This document shows positions 23,716 to 34,200 of a DNA stretch of 42,181 bases, piece after piece. The stretch is from NCBI GenBank assembly GCA_964538875.1, contig CAZIHO010000016.1, positions 1 to 42,181 of the forward strand, written 5' to 3'. The stretch is from CAZIHO01 sp964538875 (GTDB lineage Bacteria; Pseudomonadota; Gammaproteobacteria; Chromatiales; Chromatiaceae). Position 1 is the first letter of the stretch, and each line of letters opens with the position of its first letter. Below the pieces are notes generated by a model. The model searched no databases. It saw nothing but the letters and a program-made list of their open reading frames with translations, and was not told the origin of the DNA. A program made the translations under genes and the position numbers.

Positions 23716-24894
23716 ATGAGCGACGCCATCATCGTGGTCAACGCCGGTTCGTCCAGCGTCAAGTTTTCCCTGTTCGGGATCAACGGCGCCCAATTGGACC
23801 TGGTCACCCGGGGCCAATTGGAGGGGCTCCATACCCAGCCCAGGTTCAAGGCCAAGGACAGCCAGGGCCGGCTCCTGGGCGAGCGGAGTTGGGAACAGCC
23901 CCTGGGCCATGACGGCGCCCTGGATTATCTGGTGGAGTTTTTCCACCGGGAACTGTCCGGTTTCCGGCCCCTGGCGGTGGGCCACCGGGTGGTGCATGGG
24001 GGGCTCAAGTACCCGGATCCGGTCCGTGTCACCCCGGAGGTGTTGGCGGAACTGGACCGCTTCACGCCCCTGTTTCCCCTCCATCAACCCCACAACCTGG
24101 CGCCGGTGCGCCGCCTGTTGGAGCGCTCCCCGGACCTGCCCCAGGTGGCCTGCTTCGACACCTCGTTCCACCAGACCAATCCGCCCATTTCCCAACTCTA
24201 TGCCCTGCCCCTGGAATACGCGGAAGCGGGGGTGCGCCGCTACGGTTTTCACGGTCTATCCTATGACTACATCGCCAGCGTGCTGCCCCTGTACGACAGC
24301 CGCGCCGCCAGCGGGCGCACCGTGGTCCTGCATCTGGGCAACGGTGCTAGCATGTGCGCCCTGCTGGCGGGCAAGAGCCAGGCCAGCAGCATGGGCTTTA
24401 CCGGCGTCGAAGGATTGCCCATGGGTACCCGCTGCGGCAGCCTGGATCCGGGCGTTCTCCTGTATTTGATGGACCAGCGGGGCATGGATGTCCGCGCCAT
24501 CGAGCGGCTGTTGTACAAGGAATCGGGCCTGCTGGGCGTATCTGGGATTTCCAGTGACATGCGTACCCTGCTGGAAAGTCCGGAACCCAGGGCGCGGCTG
24601 GCCATCGACCTCTACCTGTACCGCATCGGCCGGGAACTGGGCTCCCTGGCCGCCGCCCTGGGCGGGCTAGACGCCATCGTATTCACCGCCGGCGTGGGGG
24701 AAAACGCCCCGGCCATCCGCCGCCGGGTGTGCGAGCAAGCGGCCTGGCTGGGGGTGGAATTGGACCCGGACGCCAATGCCGCCCAGGGTCCCCGTATCAG
24801 CAGCGCGGCCAGCCGGGTGACGGTCTGGGTCATCCCCACCAACGAAGAACTCATGATCGCCAACCAGACCCTGCGTATTCTGGCGGAGGGTTGA
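23716..24894 (+). CDS. ackA: acetate kinase
   Basis: A 392-residue kinase of normal family length, converting acetyl-phosphate + ADP to acetate + ATP in the cytosol. Family signatures are present: VNAGSSSVKF at the N-terminus (Asn9), GHRVVHGG with Arg91, catalytic Asp148 in CFDTSFHQT, His179 in YGFHGLSYDY, HLGNGAS, MGTRCGSLDPG (Arg and Asp of the active site) and FTAGVGENAPAIR. AGGAGA lies just before the ATG, directly after the MaoC-Pta stop codon, so the two genes form one operon of the Pta-AckA pathway. Given the unusual Pta partner, a longer or branched acyl-phosphate could also be used. Confidence 0.95.
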   Translation: MSDAIIVVNAGSSSVKFSLFGINGAQLDLVTRGQLEGLHTQPRFKAKDSQGRLLGERSWEQPLGHDGALDYLVEFFHRELSGFRPLAVGHRVVHGGLKYPDPVRVTPEVLAELDRFTPLFPLHQPHNLAPVRRLLERSPDLPQVACFDTSFHQTNPPISQLYALPLEYAEAGVRRYGFHGLSYDYIASVLPLYDSRAASGRTVVLHLGNGASMCALLAGKSQASSMGFTGVEGLPMGTRCGSLDPGVLLYLMDQRGMDVRAIERLLYKESGLLGVSGISSDMRTLLESPEPRARLAIDLYLYRIGRELGSLAAALGGLDAIVFTAGVGENAPAIRRRVCEQAAWLGVELDPDANAAQGPRISSAASRVTVWVIPTNEELMIANQTLRILAEG

Positions 24895-24899
24895 CCAAG

Positions 24900-24917
24900 G
24901 GGCGCCCCTGGGCGCCC
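24900..24917. terminator. hairpin after ackA
   Basis: GGGCGCC at 24900-24906 pairs with GGCGCCC at 24911-24917 around CCTG, starting 5 bp after the ackA stop. A second weak stem AGCGG/CCGCT follows at about 24925-24941 and is trailed by TACTTTATT, which could act as a modest U-tract. Confidence 0.45.
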
Positions 24918-24965
24918 AGTCCAGCAGCGGGGTAGGCCGCTACTTTATTCACCGAGTAGGAATCC

Positions 24966-26639
24966 ATGAATCCAGACCATCAGCAGCCAGGAGCCGCCAC
25001 CCTGAACGCGCCGTCCCTGCGTCTCGACATCGTCGCCGGTCTGACCGCAGCGGCAGTGGTGTTGCCCAAAGCCTTGGCCTACGCCACGGTGGCCGGCCTG
25101 CCGGTGGGGGTTGGCCTGTACACCGCCTTCGTGCCCATGATCGTCTATGCCCTGCTGGGCACATCCCGGGTACTGAGCGTCAGTTCCACCGCCACCCTGG
25201 CGATTCTGGCCGGCACCCAGTTGGGACTGGTGGTCCCGGACGGGGATCCGGGCAGACTGGTAACTGCGGCGGCCACCCTGGCCGCCCTCACCGGCGCGCT
25301 GCTGGTGCTGGCGTCTCTGCTACGCCTGGGCTTTGTCGCCAACTTCATCTCCACGCCGGTGCTGACCGGCTTCAAAGCCGGCATCGGCATGGTCATCGTG
25401 CTCGATCAGTTGCCCAAGCTGCTCGGCATCCATATCGACAAACAGGGCTTTTTGCGGGACGCCCTGAGCATCCTGGCACGGCTTCCGGACACAGCTCTGC
25501 TGACCCTGACCATCGCCCTGGCCACCATGGCCCTGTTGGTGGCCCTGGAGCGCTTCCTGCCCCGCTTCCCGGCGCCCCTGGTGGCGGTGGGCGGTGGCAT
25601 CCTGGTGTCCTGGCTATTTGGCCTCCAGGCCCTGGGAGTCGGCACCGTGGGCCTGATTCCCCAGGGATTTCCCTCCATCACCCTGCCGGATCTCAACCTG
25701 GCCATGCAGTTACTACCGGGGGCGCTGGGTATCGCCCTGATGAGTTTCACGGAAAGCATCGCCGCCGGCCGCGCCTTCGCCGCCTCCGGTGAGCCGCTGA
25801 TCCAGGCCAACCGGGAACTGCTGGCCACCGGCGCGGCCAACCTGGCCGGTGCCCTGACCGGCGCCATGCCAGCCGGGGGCGGCACCTCCCAGACGGCGGT
25901 GGTGCGGGCCGTGGGCGGACGCAGCCAAACCGCGTCCCTGGTGACGGCGGGGGCGGCGCTGGCCACCATGCTGGTGCTGGCCCCCCTGCTCGGCCTGCTG
26001 CCCCAGCCGGTGCTAGCGTCGGTGGTCATCGTCTACTCGGTGGGCCTGATCGAGATCCCCGCGTTCCTGGCCATCCGCCGGGTGAGAACCATGGAATTTA
26101 ACTGGGCGCTGGCCGCCTTCGCTGGCGTGTTGCTGTTCGGCACCCTGACCGGCATCGTCATCGCCATCAGCATGTCCTTGCTCAGCTTGGTCAACCAGGC
26201 GTCCCATCCCCAGGTCTATGTGATTGGCCGCAAGCGGGGCACCGAGGTTCTGCGGCCCCTGTCACCGGAACATCCGGATGATGAAACCTTTCCGGGCTTG
26301 CTGATCGTGCGTCCCGAGGGCCGTCTATTTTTCGCCAACGCCCAGGAAGTCGGCGACCAACTGCGGGCGCTGGTGGGCCAATACCAGCCTAGGGTACTGG
26401 CCCTGGATATGAGCCGGGTATTCGATATCGAATATTCCGCCCTGCAAATGTTCATCGAGGGCGAGCGGCGCGCCACCGCCGAGGGGCGCATCATTTGGCT
26501 AGCGGACTTAAACCCGAGCGTGATGGAGCATTTTCGCTCGTCGGGATTCGCGGATCGCCTGGGCCGGGAGCGCCTATTCTTCGACGCTACGGTACTGATT
26601 AAGCGCTATGAAGAGCTATACCCCGCCCAGAACGCCTAG
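24966..26639 (+). CDS. SulP-family anion transporter with STAS domain
   Basis: A 557-residue SLC26/SulP transporter in the inner membrane. Residues about 20-420 hold 10-12 membrane segments, with LPKALAYATVAGLPVGVGLY near the N-terminus (the conserved SulP signature region), TPVLTGFKAGIGMVIVLDQL and GALTGAMPAGGGTSQTAVVR in the core. A C-terminal STAS domain spans about 440-550 (LLIVRPEGRLFFANAQEVGD, VLALDMSRVFDIEYSALQMF). Substrate may be sulfate, bicarbonate or another anion; sequence alone does not decide. AGGAA precedes the ATG. It follows ackA on the same strand after 71 bp with hairpins in between, so co-transcription is uncertain. Confidence 0.9.
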   Translation: MNPDHQQPGAATLNAPSLRLDIVAGLTAAAVVLPKALAYATVAGLPVGVGLYTAFVPMIVYALLGTSRVLSVSSTATLAILAGTQLGLVVPDGDPGRLVTAAATLAALTGALLVLASLLRLGFVANFISTPVLTGFKAGIGMVIVLDQLPKLLGIHIDKQGFLRDALSILARLPDTALLTLTIALATMALLVALERFLPRFPAPLVAVGGGILVSWLFGLQALGVGTVGLIPQGFPSITLPDLNLAMQLLPGALGIALMSFTESIAAGRAFAASGEPLIQANRELLATGAANLAGALTGAMPAGGGTSQTAVVRAVGGRSQTASLVTAGAALATMLVLAPLLGLLPQPVLASVVIVYSVGLIEIPAFLAIRRVRTMEFNWALAAFAGVLLFGTLTGIVIAISMSLLSLVNQASHPQVYVIGRKRGTEVLRPLSPEHPDDETFPGLLIVRPEGRLFFANAQEVGDQLRALVGQYQPRVLALDMSRVFDIEYSALQMFIEGERRATAEGRIIWLADLNPSVMEHFRSSGFADRLGRERLFFDATVLIKRYEELYPAQNA

Positions 26640-26661
26640 GGACCGGGCGCCGGGCGATTGA

Positions 26662-26691
26662 CCTGGGCCGGCTAGACCCGGCCGGTCCAGG
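26662..26691. terminator. 10-bp hairpin after the SulP gene
   Basis: CCTGGGCCGG at 26662-26671 pairs with CCGGTCCAGG at 26682-26691 with one G-U pair, loop of 10 bases. It lies 22 bp after the SulP stop in the gap between convergent genes. It includes the word CCGGCTAGACCCGGCCGG, repeated with one change at 42041-42058. No U-tract. Confidence 0.5.
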
Positions 26692-26705
26692 CGCGATGAC
26701 CGTGT

Positions 26706-26748
26706 CTGGAGCGGGGGATCGAACTCAGCCGGCCTTGGCGTGCTCCAG
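26706..26748. terminator. CTGGAGC/GCTCCAG inverted repeat before the membrane-protein stop
   Basis: CTGGAGC at 26706-26712 and GCTCCAG at 26742-26748 form a perfect 7-bp inverted repeat in the convergent gap. On the minus strand it is the 3' flank of the membrane-protein gene ending at 26818. The 29-base interior contains a tRNA-T-loop-like GTTCGATCC on the minus strand, but no tRNA fold is possible. Confidence 0.35.
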
Positions 26749-26817
26749 CCACGCGGCGGAATACACCGGAGGACCGGCTACTCCGCCCTATGCGGGCTGC
26801 CGTCTAGCAACGTCCCT

Positions 26818-27999
26818 CTACAGCAACGCGCCCGCCAGTAGATTCAGCAATTCGCCGATGGGCATCACCAGGAAGATCAAGGGCAGTCCGGGCAGGGAGC
26901 TAATCACCGCGATTTGGATGACCTGCAATTGGCTGAACGGAAACGGCTTCATGTCCCGGATCATGGCGAAGCTGTTGCCCAAGTCTGCCAGGGACTGGAT
27001 GTCGCCGCTGCCCAGCAGGGGTTCGTCCACCGGGTCCGCCCTGCCGCTGACCCACTTGTCATCGAAGGCCCGGTTGTAGCGGTTCAGCAGCAGGCTATAG
27101 CGGCGTAGGCCTTCCCGCCGGGCCTTAGCCAGTTTGGGCAGAAACAACAACAGCGGACCGAAGCACAGGAGTTCCATGAGCACCAGGTACACCAGAAAGG
27201 GCGTTTGATAGGACTGGATGGGCACCGCCTCAAAATAAACCTGGAACGCCACATGGGCGCTCAATACGGAACTGGCGGCCACCGCGAATACCGACAGGGA
27301 TAAATGGGCGCCTCCCAAGAAGCCCAGCCCGGCGGCCCGGTCGGCGTGGGTGGGAACCAGGTCCAGATCCAGCCGGGCCAAATCCCGCAGGAACAGCGCC
27401 CAAATCAGCAACCGCCACAGCCAGCGATACATGAAGAATTGCAGGATCGGCACCGCGACCCAGTAATACCAGAGCCCTGCCCAGGATAGACCCGCCCCGG
27501 CCTGGCGCCAGGTGGTAACCGTAGTGGCGCCGTCAAGGCCTTCCAGAGACAGGTTCCAGGCGCCGAGCAGGGCCACGCCCAGCATCAGGATCTCGGGTAC
27601 GGCGGCTTCCCGGCGCTGCCAGACCCGGGCGATGGCGTCCTCCACCGTCGGCAAATCTTGTGGGCGCACGAAACCGCCCTGGATAAATTGCATCCCGGCC
27701 GCCCGCAGGCGCGGGCCGGCCACCACTTCCGCCATAAAAATCAGGGGTACGGCCAGGAAAAAGCGGGCGTAGGTGGCGAAATCCAGCAGCAGGGATTCTC
27801 TCGGCGTAGCACCCAGCGCCTTGCCATCGAGCAGGGAAAGGAGCAGCAGGGGCACCCAGGTAATGAGCAAAAACCCCACAAAGCGCCGCTTGAGGGACGG
27901 GCCGCCGTTCCGGATCAGGCCGATCCGTTCCATGAACCGGTAGGCGGGGCCGCCCATTTCAAAATGCAGCTTAGCCGCTTCCGCTAGCCTAGGGTTCAT
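26818..27999 (-). CDS. polytopic membrane protein of unknown function
   Basis: A 393-residue membrane protein with about seven hydrophobic segments, including FVGFLLITWVPLLLLSLL (residues about 40-57), YARFFLAVPLIFMAEVVAG, ILMLGVALLGAWNLSL, VYLVLMELLCFGPLLLFL and the C-terminal VIQIAVISSLPGLPLIFLVM. A soluble stretch near 310-360 (RREGLRRYSLLLNRYNRAFD, then MKPFPFSQLQ) precedes the last membrane pair. The ATG at 27999 has a strong GGAGGAGG upstream; the frame extends to 28101 but the added segment is Arg/Pro/Gly-rich. I have seen similar unnamed proteins in other bacteria but cannot give a function. It lies downstream of the giant repeat gene on the same strand with a 275-bp gap. Confidence 0.75.
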   Translation of the reverse strand: MNPRLAEAAKLHFEMGGPAYRFMERIGLIRNGGPSLKRRFVGFLLITWVPLLLLSLLDGKALGATPRESLLLDFATYARFFLAVPLIFMAEVVAGPRLRAAGMQFIQGGFVRPQDLPTVEDAIARVWQRREAAVPEILMLGVALLGAWNLSLEGLDGATTVTTWRQAGAGLSWAGLWYYWVAVPILQFFMYRWLWRLLIWALFLRDLARLDLDLVPTHADRAAGLGFLGGAHLSLSVFAVAASSVLSAHVAFQVYFEAVPIQSYQTPFLVYLVLMELLCFGPLLLFLPKLAKARREGLRRYSLLLNRYNRAFDDKWVSGRADPVDEPLLGSGDIQSLADLGNSFAMIRDMKPFPFSQLQVIQIAVISSLPGLPLIFLVMPIGELLNLLAGALL

Positions 28000-28107
28000 C
28001 AGACGCCTCCTCCACCCACCTTGAGGATGAAACCAGCGGGCCGCACCCATCAGCCACCCAGGACGACCGCCGGGAGCCAACAGGCGAGGCGTCCGCGCCA
28101 CTGCTTG

Positions 28108-28113
28108 AGTATA
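28108..28113 (-). promoter_or_regulatory. candidate -10 (TATACT) for the membrane-protein gene
   Basis: On the minus strand TATACT occurs about 110 bases upstream of the ATG at 27999 in an otherwise GC-rich spacer. No good -35 lies 16-18 bp upstream. If used, the membrane-protein gene is transcribed separately from the giant gene. Confidence 0.3.
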
Positions 28114-28274
28114 GCCTAAGGGAACCGGGCCGGGTCCGCAGCAGGGGTCAGCAAGGGTTTTGGTGGAAGCGCCTGGGTCAAGCCGCTGCTAGAACCACAA
28201 GGATCGCAGGTCCTGGCCGGTAAGGGCAGCAGCCCGCCAGAACCCCTGCGGGCCCCGGCGAGCCACCTCCCCGG

Positions 28275-31200
28275 TCAGTTTGACGCCGTCCTAGAGACCC
28301 AGGCCCGGCGACTCCAGGCCAGCAGCGCCAGCAAGGCCGCCAACAGCGCCGGAATACCCAGCGGCAGGGTGGGCACCGCGACCGGCGCCACGATGGGTGT
28401 CAGGGTCGGGTTCAGTCCGTTGCCGGGGTTGCCGTCGTTGTCGGACCAAACCCCCGGCAGCCCATACCCGTTGACCCGGGCCTGATTACTGGCCAGTTGA
28501 CCGCCGGTATTCGGATTGACCCGCACTTGGAAGCTGATGGTGGCCAGCTCCCCCGGATTGAGGGTACCCACGTTGACCTGGATCGGATACTGGCTGACTA
28601 GATTGCCACGACTGGTCAGGATGCTACCTTCCACCAGAGTCACCTGAACCGGCAGCGGGTCATCCACCACCCGCACGTCCGTGGCGGGGGCGGAGCCCTG
28701 ATTGGACAGGATCAGGGTATAGAGCAGGATGTCTCCCGGGTCCACCTCGTTGCCGCCCACCAGATTGCCGGCCAGGCTCCAATGCTTTTGAAGATCCAGA
28801 CGTGGCACACCAGCGCCATTGGTGGCGCTGATGAGGGTTGGTTGTTGGCCGTCGCCAGGATCCCCGTTGGCATCCGACAGGACGCTACCGGTTTGCGCCG
28901 ACGAGGCGCTGGCCTGGTTGCTGAACTCCCGCTCCTGCTGAGGGAATGGCTGTATGTCCACGTCGAAGGTGAAGGTCAGGCTGGCACCGACCGGGAGGTT
29001 CAGATTGCTCCAGGTCAGGCGGGTGCCATCCCAGGACGCGGCGGGGCTGGCGCTACCCACCACATAGGTCAATCCGCCCGGAATCGGATCCACTAGGGTC
29101 ACGCCCACCAGGGCCGTGGTTCCCCCGTTGCTGGCCACCAGGGTATAACGCAACCGGTCACCTGCATTCACCACGCCGAGGGGCGCTCCGTCATTTAGCA
29201 AGGCCACCCCTTTCTGCAGGTACAAGCTGCCCCCGGCCGGATTGACTGGACCTCCGACCTGGATGACGGTGGGCTGGGCACCATCGCTGGGATCGCCATT
29301 TTGGTCGGTGGGTGTGGGCACCGTTTGGTCGGAGTCCACCTGGCCCTGGTTGACGATCCAGGTTCCGGTCGGCGTGTTCGAATTAATCTTCACCTGGAAC
29401 CGGATCAAGGCGCTCTGGCCTGGATCGAGGCTCACCAGGTTCAGGATCAATACCCCACCGGCCAAGGTACCCGCTGGAGTGCCGTCGAGGCTGGCGCTGC
29501 CGGCCACATAGCTGGCGTTGGCGGGGATCGGGTCACTGAACACCAGATTGTGGATAGTTTCCGCCCCCTGGTTGGTCAGGGTGACCCGGTATTCCAGCAG
29601 GTCCCCCGGCAACACCAGGCCACCGTTGAGGTCCGTCACCGTCTTGGTTGCGCTCACCACCGCCGAGGCGGTCGGGATGACCCTGGCCGTATCCTGGGCG
29701 GCATGGTCATTGAGAACTCCGCCGGGGCCATCCGCACCGGTGCGCCCGCTGTCGCTGGCGCCGGTGGCACCGGGCAGGGACGCGTAACGCAGGTCGGCGC
29801 TGTTGGTCAGAGCAACCCCAACTGCGGCATTAGTCGCCAGTCGCGCCCGGTAACTGATCGTGAGATGGTCGGTGGCCTGGGTCAGACTGGCTAGGTTCCA
29901 AGTCAAGGTACGCAGGTCCGGCGCAACGCTGGTTGGCGCCAAGGACGCGGACCCTGCCACATAGGTCAGACCAGCGGGCAGCAGGTCCGTGACCCGCACA
30001 TCGAAGGCATCCGCCCGGCTGTCCGCCCTATGGTCCAGGGTCAGGGTGAAGGTCACCTGATCGCCCAGGCTGACCTGCTCCGGTTCCGCCGTCTTGCGCA
30101 ATTCCAGCAGGGGCTCCACCAGCGTGAGGTTGAGGGGCTGAATTCCGGGAGTCGCCGCGTCCGCATCAAAATCCCGGGTCTGGGGCGTGTTGGCCCCATC
30201 CGTGAACCTCAATTGGGCGGCGTTGCCCAGCACCAGGCCATTCTGGTTGGCGATGACGTTGGCGACCCGTGCCCGGATATCGACGGTGATGAAATCATCG
30301 CTGGTACGGCCGTTAGCCGGGTTGGCGACGTTGCCCAATTCAAAGCTCAGCAGTTGCCCGCTCTGGCTCGGGGACCCGCCATAACCGCTAGTGATACCCA
30401 GGTTGCCGGCACCCAGAGTGGCGTCCAGGAATGTCAGACCGTCCGGGAGGCTATCGGTCAGGGTCACACCTTGGACCGTGCCTTCACTGAGCGCCAGGGT
30501 CAAGCGGTAGGTCACCGTCGCGCCGATGCTGTAGGTGGTCTTGGCGGTATCCGGGTAAAACGCCTTGTTCAACGCCACCGGGTCCCGGACGATGAGCACG
30601 GGCGCCAAGGCGCCGGTGTTGTAGTTGTTGAGCGCCGTGTTGTCATCCTGGGTGGCACCGCTGCTGGAGCCGTCCCGCTGGTTGGGGTCGGAGCCGTCAC
30701 GGCTGCTGTAGCTGGCATCCACCTGGGCTTGCAGGGTTTGGCCGGGTTGCACCGTATTTTGCAGGGTGGTGGTAAAGAGAATGGTGACTGCATCGCCCGG
30801 GTGGAGGTCGAAGGGACTGCTCTGCCAGCCGTCGGGAAGCAGGGTGATGGTCGGGGTCTGGCTGTTGCCGCTGCTATTGGTCACCACCACGCTGACACCC
30901 TGGATGTTGCCCAACCCGGCGGGCAGCAGGTCCCGTAACAAGGTCTCGAAGGCCGGTGTGGTACCGTTGTTAGTAACCGTGACCCGGTAAGTCACCGCAT
31001 CCCCCGCGTCCAAATTGGTGGTGGGCGTGTCGATGGTGTGAGTGATTGCCAAGTGGGGCTCGCCGACGGTGAGGGTCTTGCTATCACTCACCTGGCGCGG
31101 CGTGCCCACGCCGGGCTGGTCGAAGATCAGGGTGGCGGCGTTGGGCAAGGTTTGGCCGTCCTGGTTGCCAAGCAGGTTATCCACCAGCGCCCGGTAAGTC

Positions 31201-34200
31201 AGGGTCAGGGTGAGCACCGCGCCGCTGTCGTTGGTCAGGGTCCCGAACGCTAGGGTCAGGGATTCCTGGCCGGCCGCCGGAGCATTCTCAATCCGGGTGA
31301 AAGCGGTCGGATTGGCCGATGAACTCAGGCCAGCGCCATAGCTCATGGCCAGACTGTTGCCGACGTAGGTCAGTCCCGGCGGCAACACGTCCTCGAACGA
31401 CGTATTGCTCAGGGTACCTGGGATGGACAGCACCACCCGATAGGTCACCTCGTCGCCGATGGCATAGCGTATTTGCGGGTTGACGATGGACTTGACCAGG
31501 GCCGGCGTGCCGACCCGGATGACGACGCCACTGGAAGCGCTGTAGTCGTTGACGCCGCCGACGCCGGTCCGTTCGCCCGCATCGCCACCGGGCAGGCTGG
31601 TCCATTGGCCGGCCGCAGCGTTGACCAAACTGGTGCCTTCCGCCAAGGTGGCATTGGTCACCGCGTCATAGGTGATCAGCAGTTGTCCACCCGGCGGAAA
31701 TTCAGTGGCGCTGCAATTTAGGGTGGTGCCGCTAAAGGCGCAACCGGCGCCGGTCACGCCACCACTGGGAACGAGACTCACTAGACTGGCGGAAGCAAAT
31801 CCCACCGGCAAGGGGTCGCTCAGGCTGACATCGTAGGCCGTACTCACGTTGGCGCCGGCCGGATTGGTGAGGGTCAAGGTGAAGCGGACTGGGCTCACCG
31901 TATGGGCCAACACCGCGTTGACGTCGGCGGACTTGGCAATTTGGAGATTGGGTTCGTTCACCGTCGTCGTTTGGGTCACCGGCGTCAGATTGCCCAATTG
32001 GCCGGCGGCATTGCGATAGCTCAACCCGCCCTGGTTGTTCAAGGCCGTGCCGGTTTGGTTGCTGGCCACATTGCTCACCCGCGCCTGCAATTCCAGGATA
32101 TAGCTCTCCGCCGTGGCCCCATTGGCGTCGGAATTGATGACGTTGCCAAGGAACAGACTGACGGTCGAGGCCCCGGACACCAGCTCGGCGCCGTCGGTCA
32201 AGTTGACGAAACTACCGCTCGGGGCACTGTTGATACCGCCGGGATTCTGGGAAGCCGTCAAGCCAGTGGTAAACAGCCGGGCCAAGCGCGCCGAATCCGG
32301 CAGGTAGTCCATACCGGCAGGCAGGCTATCGATCAGGGTCACTTCGCCGGTGGTGCCCGCCGCAACGTCGAATTGCAGCCGATAGGTGAGAATCTCGCCG
32401 ATTTGGACCGCCGGGCTGGTATCGCCGCCGTTGGAGGTGGCAAACAGGGACTTACTCAGCCCGGAAGGTGCCACCGGACCAATGGGTATCAGGGTCGGGT
32501 TGCGGCCGTCGTCGCCATTGCCGTTGTCATCACTGCTGACCGTGATGCCACTGGCCCCAGTCGCGTTGGCCTGATTGGCGGCGATTTCGCCGTTGGTGCC
32601 GGGGTTCACCGTCATGCGGAAGCTGACGGTGGCAATCTGGCCAGGATTCAGAATGCCGATATTCACCAAGATGGGACTCTCGGTGACGACCGCGCCAAGA
32701 CTGGTGGCCAGACTGCCTGGAACGTAGGTGAATTGGACCGGCAACGGGGCGTCGGTCAGCCGCAGGTCCGCGACCGGCTGTGGGCCCGTATTGACCAGGG
32801 TAAGGCTGTATTGGACGGTATCGCCAGGATCGACCTGGCCGACCGTACCGCCGTCCACCGCTAGGGACCAGCGTTTTTGCAAATCCAGGGCCTGGGTAGC
32901 GCCGGTGCCGGTACCAATCGCCGTGATCGAGGTGGGCTGGGCGCCGTCGCTGGGATCGCCGTTGCCGTCGGTGGGCACGGCACCAGTCTGGGTCGAGGTG
33001 GCGGTACCTTGGTTGACAAAAGTCTGGCTGGCGCCCGCCACCGAGGTGATGGTCACGTCGAAACGCAGGGTTTGGTTGGCGCCAGGGGCGAGATCGGCGA
33101 CGCCGGTCCAAGCCACGATTTGCCCGGTCACCGTCGCCGTGCCGCTGTCGGCGATCGCGGTAGCGGCCACATAGGTCAGACCGGCCGGGATCGTATCGTC
33201 GAAGCTAAGGCCGGTGAGCGTCGCGGCACCCCGATTGCGCAGGATCAGGGTATAGCGCAGGGTGTCACCGGCGTTAACGGTGCCGGAGCCGTTGGTATCG
33301 GTCCAGGCGACGGACTTTTCCGCATACAGCGCCCCGGTGAGCGACGGTTGGCCACCCACGGGAATGTCGGTCGGCTGGTCGCCGTTGTTGGGATTGCCAT
33401 CACCGTCGGTCGGCTTGGGCACCGTTTCGTTGGAATCCACCGAGCCTTGGTTGCGAATCACCACGCCGGAGGGGACGCCGGTATTGACAGTGACCTGGAA
33501 CCGGATGGTCACCTGGTCGCCGGCCAGCATGGAGCCGACGGCGATGGTAATTCCGGTGACCACCGGAGCGCCGGTGGTAGTGGCGGTGCCCCGGGTACTG
33601 GTCACCGAACCCGCCACATAGGCCGTGTTGGCGGGAATTGAATCGGTGAACAGCACATTGGTGAGGGTGCCGCCGCCAGTATTGGTCAGAACAATCTGGT
33701 ATTCCAGGGTATCGTTGGGCTGCACCACGCCACCATTGAGATCCACCACGGTCTTGGGCGCATAAATCGCAGTGCTGGCGGTGGGCGTGACTGGCGTGCT
33801 GGCGCTGGTCTCATAATCGTTCAAGCCCCCCGGACCGTTCTCGCCGTTGCGGCCGCTGTCGGGATCCCCATTGGCGCCGGATTGGCTGGCCCAGGTCATG
33901 ACCAGGCTATTGCTCAGAGGCGCACCGACCGTGGCCGATTGGTCCACCCGCGCCTGGTAGGCGATGGTGCGGCCACCCTCAGCCAGCGGCAGGCTGTCGT
34001 AGCCTAGCCGGAGCGTGCCGGTCATGGCGTCGAACGACACGAAGGCCGGCGGTGGATTCACCGAACCCGCAAGGTAGGTCAGTCCGGCCGGTATGGTGTC
34101 GACCAGGACCACATCATAGGCATCCGCCGTGCTACTCGGCTGATGGCTGACGTTTAGGGTGTAGGTCACGATGTCGCCAAGGGCCTGGGCTGCCGGATTC

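Noticed and set aside
26706..26748. tRNA-like GTTCGATCC T-loop on the minus strand
   Set aside because: The enclosing inverted repeat spans only 43 bases, the T stem does not pair, and there is no anticodon arm or CCA.
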